A DNA stretch of 5,033 nt from Bacteroidota bacterium. GTDB taxonomy: Bacteria > Bacteroidota > Bacteroidia > Chitinophagales > Saprospiraceae. The notes under the pieces are model-generated. The model did no database searches and was not told the origin of the DNA. It saw only the letters and a list, made by a program, of their open reading frames with translations. Shown here piece by piece: positions 1 through 5,033 of this stretch. Location: NCBI GenBank assembly GCA_008501835.1, contig QQUB01000511.1:1-5033 (forward strand), in the 5' to 3' direction. Position numbers and translations under genes: made by a program. Position 1 is the stretch's first letter. Every line of letters starts with the position of its first letter.

Positions 1-1
1 T

Positions 2-280
2 TTGGAAGAGGTTCGGGCAAGAGCCAGAGCACATGCAGAAGACCCTGATAATACCTTACTGCCAGTAGTGACTACAGACAAAGAAGAAATGTTGACAGCC
101 ATCAGGAATGAAAGGCAGGTCGAACTGGGGTTTGAAATGCATCGGTTTTTTGACCTGGTAAGATGGGGATTAGCGGACGATATGCTCGACGGGTTTCAGG
201 TAGGAAAACATGAGGTTTTTCCTCTGCCACAAACAGAACTGGACCTCAACCCTTCCCTGATTCAAAACCCAGGCTACTAA
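2..280 (+). CDS. SusD/RagB family outer-membrane glycan-binding lipoprotein, C-terminal fragment
   Basis: This is the 3' end of a gene that begins before the window; 92 codons are visible, ending in TAA at 278-280, while full SusD-like proteins usually have about 450-600 residues. The fragment carries the family's C-terminal hallmarks. An A-I-R-N-E-R-Q-V-E-L-G-F-E stretch is followed by H-R-F-F-D-L-V-R-W-G, matching the usual R-x-E-R-x-x-E-L-x-F-E...R-x-x-D-L-x-R-W pattern. The protein ends with F-P-L-P-Q-T-E-L, then N-P-S-L-I-Q-N-P-G-Y, the typical terminal motif. Known SusD proteins sit on the outer-membrane surface, bind a glycan or peptide, and form the lid of a SusC TonB-dependent transporter. 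A susC gene is therefore expected just upstream, out of view. The TTG at position 2 is simply the first complete codon here and is not the true start. The next gene begins 33 bp downstream on the same strand, which fits one operon. The ligand cannot be inferred. Confidence 0.95.
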   Translation: MEEVRARARAHAEDPDNTLLPVVTTDKEEMLTAIRNERQVELGFEMHRFFDLVRWGLADDMLDGFQVGKHEVFPLPQTELDLNPSLIQNPGY

Positions 281-313
281 ACACCTTTTATTTGACTCAT
301 AATTGAATTGTAA

Positions 314-3300
314 GTGAATATCTACAAACAAATATGCCTTTTGATTTTGGTTGGCTTTTTGTCAACAGGTACTGCTCAGGTTTCCCAGCTGGACATCAAT
401 CGAATTGAAATGATGCCAAACCTTCCTACCCCCTTTAACATACGTGACTGGAAGCAGGTGGCCATGCAATATGATTCTTTCATTTATGATATTCAAAAAA
501 CAGGTGATTATCTGCCTTTGGTAAACCTGCAGACTTCGGGGATTAATTATCCTGAAAACACGGCTTTTGGTCTTCATACCTATGTTGGCACCAACAATCC
601 TCAGGGAAAAGAAGGCATCAATATTTTACCCTCCCTTGTTGGAGCAACACTGGTAGGTATTGATAAAACGAACCAGTATGATCAAAACTGGGTGCTGATG
701 AGTCAGGATTTTTTCAATAAGGATGACGAAGCTATCTACCTCAATCATCCTGCAGCAAGCAGCGGTAACGATTGGTGGTATGATATGATGCCAAATATCT
801 ACTTTTATCAACTCAATGATCTATACCCGTATCTGGGAGGAGATGAAACCTTTCAATTTTCATCCATTGCTGATAAAATGCAGGAAGCTGTCATGGCTAT
901 GGGTGGAAATGATGCTCCATGGCAAAAAGCCTACATGAATTATCGTGCCTGGAATTTCGCTTCCATGGAACCCAACGCCAATGGCGTAAAAGAACCAGAG
1001 GCAGCCGGAGCCTTTGCCTGGCTACTCTACCATGCCTGGAACGAAACAGGAAACGAATCTTATCTCAAGGCTGCTGAATGGAGCATGGAGTTCCTGAATG
1101 AATGGAATTCCAATCCGTCCTACGAATTGCAATTGCCCTACGGTATTTATACCGCCGCGAGAATGAATGCAGAACTCAATACCGATTATGATATTGAAAA
1201 AATGATCAACTGGACCTTTGACCGGGGCCCCTTGAGAGGATGGGGAGCTATTGTAGGGAATTGGAACGGCTTTGATGTTCACGGATTGATTGGTGAAGCC
1301 AATGACAACGGAAATGATTATGCTTTTCAAATGAACGGTACTCAGCAGGCAGGTGCGTTGGTCCCTCTGGTCCGCTATGATAAAAGGTTTGCCAGAGCCA
1401 TTGGAAAATGGGTGCTGAATATGTCCAATGCAACCAGATTGTTTTATCCTGGTTTTCTTCCTGACTTTTTACAGGATGGATCAGATTGGTCGAATGAATA
1501 CGATCCGGACAGAGTAATTGGATATGAAGCTCTTCGTGAAATATGGGAAGGCAATTCACCTTTCTCTACTGGTGACGCAACAGGAGGTGGATGGGCGGCT
1601 ACCAACCTGGCTTTGTACGGGTCTTCTTCCATCGGTTATTTGGGAAGTCTGATAAACCGTACAGATGATCCCAGGATCCTTCAGCTGGACATGCTGAAAA
1701 CTGATTTTTATAAGGATCAGGCCTACCCTACTTTCCTGCTTTTTAATCCTTATAACATCAACAAAACAGTTACCATAAACGTCGGCACTGAAATTGTTGA
1801 TGTGTATGAGGCACTTTCAGAATCTTTCCTTTTGCAAAGTGTATCAGGCGAGGTTGCCTTAACCATTCCGGCCGATGAAGCTGTGGTAATTTCATTTACT
1901 CCGGTTGGGGGTGTCATCAGTTATGAAAAAAACAGAATGCTGATAGACGGAGTGATTGTGGATTATATGCAAACTGTAAATCCTTTTACCTACGCTCCAA
2001 GAATCCAGGCATTAGCAGCTGCTAATTATGCATTGGAAGTCGGGGATACTACCCAGGTCTTTGGAAAGGCTTTTGATAAAGATTCTGATGATTTGAACTA
2101 TGAGTGGAGCACCACCGGAGGGACTTTTCATGAAGATGGAAATTCCAGATTTTGGCTTGCTCCCCAAATGGTGGGAGATTACGAAATCACTTGGGTTGTA
2201 GAAGACGAATCCGGCAACCTGGCCACCAAAAGCATAATCATCAATGTCGTATCCGAAATAAATGCTGCGCCGGAAATAATATCTCTGGTTAGCAACAGTA
2301 CCTTCATTGAACCTAATGGGGTTGTCACTATAGAGGCAATAGTAACTGATGAAAATGATGATCCTTTGACCTACGAATGGTCAGCTAATGTCGGAAGTAT
2401 TTCAGACGGAGATAATACGGTTACCTGGCAAGCTCCGGATATGGAAACTGTTGGAGAAATCACCCTTGCAGCCACTGATGATGAAGGATTGTATTCATCC
2501 GCTTCTCTGGAGATCTGGGTCCATAACTTTGAGGCCACAGCTGGCGATATAATCGCGTGGTATCCATTTTCTCAAAATGGTCAGGATTTAAGCGGAAATA
2601 ATCTCCACGGAGAAGTTTTTGGCGCGCTCTACACCCAGGATTTTTTCAACGAACCAATGAGTGCTTTGCTAACCGATGGAATTAATGATAAAGTCACCGT
2701 CGATAATGATCCTATACTCAATTTTACAGATGCCATTACAGTAAGTTGCTGGTTCAGTCCCAAATCCCTACCAGATCATGAAGTTTTTCTATTATCCCAT
2801 GGAAGCTGGCAAAATCGCTGGAAATTATCCATTACTCCCGATAAGCATCTGCGTTGGACCGTAAATACTCAAAATTCCATTGGAGATTTAGACTCAGAGA
2901 TCCTGCTTGAATTGGATAGCATTTACCACGTTATCACTACTTATGACGGCAGCTGGATGACGATGTATCTAAATGGTGAACTACACAGTTACAGAACTTT
3001 AAATGGAAATATAAAAACGACCACTTATCCCCTATTGGTTGGTCAAATGTTACCTGACAATACTGAATACAATTACAAGGGCATAATTGACGAAGTCAAA
3101 ATTTTTGATTACGCACTAACCCCTGACGCAGCTACTACTTTATTTCAGCAAACCATTACTTCAGTTCCGGAGCAGGAAAACCTGCATATTCCCCTCAAAA
3201 TTTTCCCAAATCCTGCAACAGAAAAATTAACCGTTCTGCTTCCCGGAAACGTTACCGACAATTACTCGATTAAGATTTTGGATGTCCATGGCAGGACTAT

Positions 3301-3427
3301 TTTAAAGGAGACTTCGACGTCCCAAAATCAATATGACTTGGCAATTGAAACATGGCCTCCCGGAATGTACTATATCATTTTTAAAAACGGCCAAAGATCC
3401 TTCCTTACAAGGTTTATGAAAATTTAA
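314..3427 (+). CDS. Secreted multidomain protein: helical (possible glycan-active) domain, two Ig/PKD-like domains, LamG, T9SS sorting domain
   Basis: The product has 1037 residues. The GTG at 314 directly follows an in-frame TAA (311-313), so no earlier start exists; the next in-frame Met is residue 33, beyond the signal peptide. Residues 1-21 form a signal peptide (hydrophobic core I7-G14, likely cleavage T-A|Q at 21/22). Residues about 30-455 look mainly helical and rich in Trp and aromatics, with an E-A-A-G-A-F-A-W-L-L-Y segment near 229-239 and a Y-L-K-A-A-E-W-S-M-E-F-L segment near 250-261. This resembles (alpha/alpha) toroid glycosidases or polysaccharide lyases, but I do not recognise the family. 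About 470-530 is a beta-rich region. Residues about 561-646 and 652-736 are Ig/PKD-like domains (D588-K-D-S-D-D-L-N-Y-E-W and D679-E-N-D-D-P-L-T-Y-E-W). Residues about 744-945 are a LamG-like jelly roll. Residues about 960-1037 are a type A T9SS sorting domain (F-P-N-P-A at 964-968; P-G-M-Y-Y near 1016-1020). Export through T9SS to the cell surface or medium is expected. Enzymatic activity is inference only. Confidence 0.93.
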   Translation: MNIYKQICLLILVGFLSTGTAQVSQLDINRIEMMPNLPTPFNIRDWKQVAMQYDSFIYDIQKTGDYLPLVNLQTSGINYPENTAFGLHTYVGTNNPQGKEGINILPSLVGATLVGIDKTNQYDQNWVLMSQDFFNKDDEAIYLNHPAASSGNDWWYDMMPNIYFYQLNDLYPYLGGDETFQFSSIADKMQEAVMAMGGNDAPWQKAYMNYRAWNFASMEPNANGVKEPEAAGAFAWLLYHAWNETGNESYLKAAEWSMEFLNEWNSNPSYELQLPYGIYTAARMNAELNTDYDIEKMINWTFDRGPLRGWGAIVGNWNGFDVHGLIGEANDNGNDYAFQMNGTQQAGALVPLVRYDKRFARAIGKWVLNMSNATRLFYPGFLPDFLQDGSDWSNEYDPDRVIGYEALREIWEGNSPFSTGDATGGGWAATNLALYGSSSIGYLGSLINRTDDPRILQLDMLKTDFYKDQAYPTFLLFNPYNINKTVTINVGTEIVDVYEALSESFLLQSVSGEVALTIPADEAVVISFTPVGGVISYEKNRMLIDGVIVDYMQTVNPFTYAPRIQALAAANYALEVGDTTQVFGKAFDKDSDDLNYEWSTTGGTFHEDGNSRFWLAPQMVGDYEITWVVEDESGNLATKSIIINVVSEINAAPEIISLVSNSTFIEPNGVVTIEAIVTDENDDPLTYEWSANVGSISDGDNTVTWQAPDMETVGEITLAATDDEGLYSSASLEIWVHNFEATAGDIIAWYPFSQNGQDLSGNNLHGEVFGALYTQDFFNEPMSALLTDGINDKVTVDNDPILNFTDAITVSCWFSPKSLPDHEVFLLSHGSWQNRWKLSITPDKHLRWTVNTQNSIGDLDSEILLELDSIYHVITTYDGSWMTMYLNGELHSYRTLNGNIKTTTYPLLVGQMLPDNTEYNYKGIIDEVKIFDYALTPDAATTLFQQTITSVPEQENLHIPLKIFPNPATEKLTVLLPGNVTDNYSIKILDVHGRTILKETSTSQNQYDLAIETWPPGMYYIIFKNGQRSFLTRFMKI

Positions 3428-3468
3428 AATTCCGGATGGCACTTTATCTATTTAATCACTTTAAAAAA

Positions 3469-3472
3469 AGGA
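3469..3472 (+). promoter_or_regulatory. Possible weak ribosome-binding site (AGGA) before the tandem LamG gene
   Basis: AGGA sits in a purine run, with four A residues between it and the ATG at 3477. Bacteroidota often initiate without a strong Shine-Dalgarno sequence and favour A-rich leaders, so the A-richness may matter as much as the AGGA. The preceding gene, with its GTG start, has no comparable motif. Confidence 0.45.
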
Positions 3473-3476
3473 AAAA

Positions 3477-5033
3477 ATGAGAGTTTTTCTACGTCCTTTC
3501 GAATTATTGATCTGCTGCATGTTCTTTGCTGCAGGTTTAAATGCACAGACTATGGTTGCAAATTATTCGTTTGGAGGACACGCAAACGACGAATCAGCAA
3601 CTGCCAACCACGCCAGTGTCCATGGCGTCCTTCTTGCTCCGGACAGGTTTGGATGGGCCAACAATGCCTTTAGCTTTGATGGCGTACAAGGTTACCTGGA
3701 GGCACCCAATCATGCTGCCTTGAATTCCGACTATACAACAGTTGCTTTTTGGATAAACGCCAATGAGATTCCGGTAACCGGAGAAGTCTATCCATTGTCT
3801 TTCGGAGGCTGGCAGGATAGATGGAAAATTTCGCTACCAAATCACGGTAAGTTAATATGGACCACCAATAATACTTCAGGTATTTCTGACATGGATACAG
3901 GTGATGGAAATGAATTGACTCCAGGGATTTGGACGCACGTTGTAATGGTTCATGATGGGACCAAAGACCTGATTTATGTGAATGGAGTTCTTGCCAATGA
4001 AAAGGATGTTGAAGGAACGATGAATTCCACTGACAAACCACTGGGTATCGGATATAATCCTATAGACTCAGACAATTTCTTCAACGGATTCCTGGATGAA
4101 GTACAGATTTATGATTACGCCTTATCAGCCGGAGAAATTGAAACACTGTTCAATACTCAAAGTGTGGAACCAGTGTTACCAAACGCCATTGTGGCAGATT
4201 ATTCCTTCTCAGGAGATGGCCGTGATGGATCCGGCTTTGGAAATCATGGGTTAGGAACAGATGTTGCTAATGCTACTGACCGGTTTGGTTATGGAAATTC
4301 AGCTATGAGCTTTAACGGTACCTCTTCTACATTTGAGGCCCCAAATTCTGCTCAACTGAATTCTGATTATGTTTCCATTGGTTTTTGGGTTAAGGTTAAT
4401 GCTTTACCTGCCTCTGGAGAAGTTTATTTGATGTCACACGGTGGATGGCAGGATCGCTTCAAAATCTCATTGCCAAGCCATGGAAAACCAGTCTTTACGA
4501 CAAACGCTACTTCCGGCATTTCAGATATGGATAGTGGTGATGGCAATGCATTGGTCGAAGGTGTTTGGACACACGTGGCCATGATTCATGACGGCACCAA
4601 AGATAGAATATACATCAATGGAGCCTTAGCCAACGAAAAGGATGTTGAAGGAACTCTAAATCCAACAGAACATCCTTTAGGGGTAGGATTTAATCCTATT
4701 GATGGCGGTAATTATTTTGATGGAGTATTTGATGAAGTTCAGATCATCAATTATGCGCTTTCCGATTTGGAAGTTGCGGCTGCTTTTGCTATCCAATCCA
4801 CCTTCCCTGGCGATCCTGATGACAATCTGGTTGCCGAATACCTTTTCAGCGGTGATGCCAATGATGGTTCTCAATTTGGAAACCACGCGATTAATAATGG
4901 TGCAGCTCCCGCTATGGATAGATTTGGTCTTGCTTCGAATGCAATGGAGTTTACAGGTGCAGAGGGTGTGATGGCAGTTAATTCAACTGCCTTAAATTCA
5001 GATAATACTACTATTAGCTTCTGGATAAATGTA
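3477..5033 (+). CDS. Secreted tandem LamG-like (concanavalin A-like) repeat protein, N-terminal part
   Basis: An ATG at 3477 opens a frame with no stop through the last base, giving 519 codons of a gene cut by the window edge. The start is supported by an A-rich leader with AGGA just upstream and by a signal peptide (residues 1-23; core L10-A19; likely cleavage L-N-A|Q). Two cysteines at 13-14 lie within the hydrophobic core and do not form a convincing lipobox, so ordinary signal peptidase I export is more likely. Residues 27-238 and 239-451 are two complete LamG-like modules (Laminin_G_3 type); residues 452-519 begin a third. Each opens with V-A-x-Y-x-F, followed by an N-H near residue 20 of the module. 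The complete ones share G-G-W-Q-D-R-[WF]-K-I-S, T-S-G-I-S-D-M-D, W-T-H-V, H-D-G-T-K-D, A-N-E-K-D-V-E-G-T and D-E-V-Q-I. No catalytic domain is visible. The family commonly binds glycans or mediates adhesion; a multivalent surface binder is inferred. A T9SS sorting domain may lie beyond the window, as in the preceding gene. Confidence 0.93.
   Translation, partial: MRVFLRPFELLICCMFFAAGLNAQTMVANYSFGGHANDESATANHASVHGVLLAPDRFGWANNAFSFDGVQGYLEAPNHAALNSDYTTVAFWINANEIPVTGEVYPLSFGGWQDRWKISLPNHGKLIWTTNNTSGISDMDTGDGNELTPGIWTHVVMVHDGTKDLIYVNGVLANEKDVEGTMNSTDKPLGIGYNPIDSDNFFNGFLDEVQIYDYALSAGEIETLFNTQSVEPVLPNAIVADYSFSGDGRDGSGFGNHGLGTDVANATDRFGYGNSAMSFNGTSSTFEAPNSAQLNSDYVSIGFWVKVNALPASGEVYLMSHGGWQDRFKISLPSHGKPVFTTNATSGISDMDSGDGNALVEGVWTHVAMIHDGTKDRIYINGALANEKDVEGTLNPTEHPLGVGFNPIDGGNYFDGVFDEVQIINYALSDLEVAAAFAIQSTFPGDPDDNLVAEYLFSGDANDGSQFGNHAINNGAAPAMDRFGLASNAMEFTGAEGVMAVNSTALNSDNTTISFWINV
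3555..5033 (+). repeat. Tandem in-frame coding repeat: LamG-module units of 636 and 639 bp
   Basis: Three head-to-tail units lie within the third gene: 3555-4190 (212 codons), 4191-4829 (213 codons) and 4830 to the window edge (partial, 68 codons). Units 1 and 2 were aligned by eye over 115 residues, from G-W-Q-D-R to the final Phe of the module; about 79 positions are identical (roughly two thirds), with no gap in that stretch. Many identical residues use different codons, so the duplication is not recent. One 20-nt stretch is perfectly conserved (3999-4018 and 4635-4654, exactly 636 bp apart). Unit 3 begins F-S-G-D-A-N-D-G-S-Q-F-G-N-H, closer to unit 2 (F-S-G-D-G-R-D-G-S-G-F-G-N-H) than to unit 1. 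The array probably grew by unequal recombination and continues past the window. Confidence 0.92.

Noticed and set aside
281..313. Search for a Bacteroidota promoter (TTTG and TAnnTTTG boxes) in the 33-bp gap
   Set aside because: A TTTG occurs, but no TAnnTTTG box is found at a suitable distance, and the gap is too short to argue for an independent promoter.
1022..1632. Several overlapping - strand open frames opposite the large helical domain
   Set aside because: They lie wholly antisense to a well-supported long coding region, lack signal or domain features, and overlap one another.
3451..3465. Small inverted repeat TTTAA - TCACT - TTAAA followed by an A run, considered as a terminator or regulatory hairpin
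   Set aside because: The stem is only five A-T pairs and there is no downstream U-tract on this strand, so it is expected by chance in AT-rich spacer DNA.
3516..3521. Cys-Cys in the signal peptide of the third gene as a possible lipoprotein lipobox
   Set aside because: The cysteines lie in the middle of the hydrophobic core with Ile rather than Gly, Ala or Ser before them, and a better signal peptidase I site (L-N-A|Q) follows.
3541..3723. Short + strand open frame within the start of the tandem LamG gene
   Set aside because: It overlaps, in another frame, the signal peptide and first LamG module of the gene starting at 3477, whose product has clear domain homology; the short frame has no recognisable content.
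3670..4041. - strand open frame of about 123 codons
   Set aside because: It is antisense to the first LamG module; the sense strand shows repeat-conserved protein sequence.
4699..4971. + strand open frame of about 90 codons in the second and third LamG units
   Set aside because: It is out of frame with the conserved LamG repeat coding sequence and is explained as its shadow.

Overview
The window reads as part of a polysaccharide-utilisation-type locus from a member of the phylum Bacteroidota. Three things support this: the C-terminus of a SusD/RagB family outer-membrane protein, a type A sorting domain of the type IX secretion system (T9SS, restricted to Bacteroidota), and AT-leaning sequence with very short gene gaps and little Shine-Dalgarno signal. 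The sequence alone does not fix the genus. An environmental or marine lineage is plausible, because T9SS sorting domains are rare in gut Bacteroides.

All three genes lie on the + strand. Positions 2-280 hold the last 92 codons of a SusD-like gene. After 33 bp, positions 314-3427 encode a 1037-residue secreted multidomain protein: a signal peptide, a large helical domain of unrecognised family, a short beta region, two Ig/PKD-like domains, one LamG-like (concanavalin A-like) domain and a C-terminal T9SS sorting domain. After another 49 bp, a gene starts at 3477 and stays open to the last base of the window (519 codons, no stop). It encodes a signal peptide followed by near-identical LamG-like modules in tandem: two complete and a third cut by the window edge, with periods of 636 and 639 bp.

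The inferred working model is as follows. A SusC/SusD pair, with SusC presumably upstream outside the window, imports a glycan fragment. The second gene supplies a cell-surface or secreted protein with a possible glycan-active domain plus a LamG binding module. The third gene supplies a multivalent binding protein built from related LamG modules. The LamG domains of genes 2 and 3 share a G-x-W-Q-[DN]-R-[WF]-K signature, which suggests common ancestry and perhaps a common ligand. The substrate cannot be read from this window. No RNA genes, mobile elements, CRISPR arrays, convincing promoters or terminators were found, and no stretch longer than 50 bp lacks a gene.
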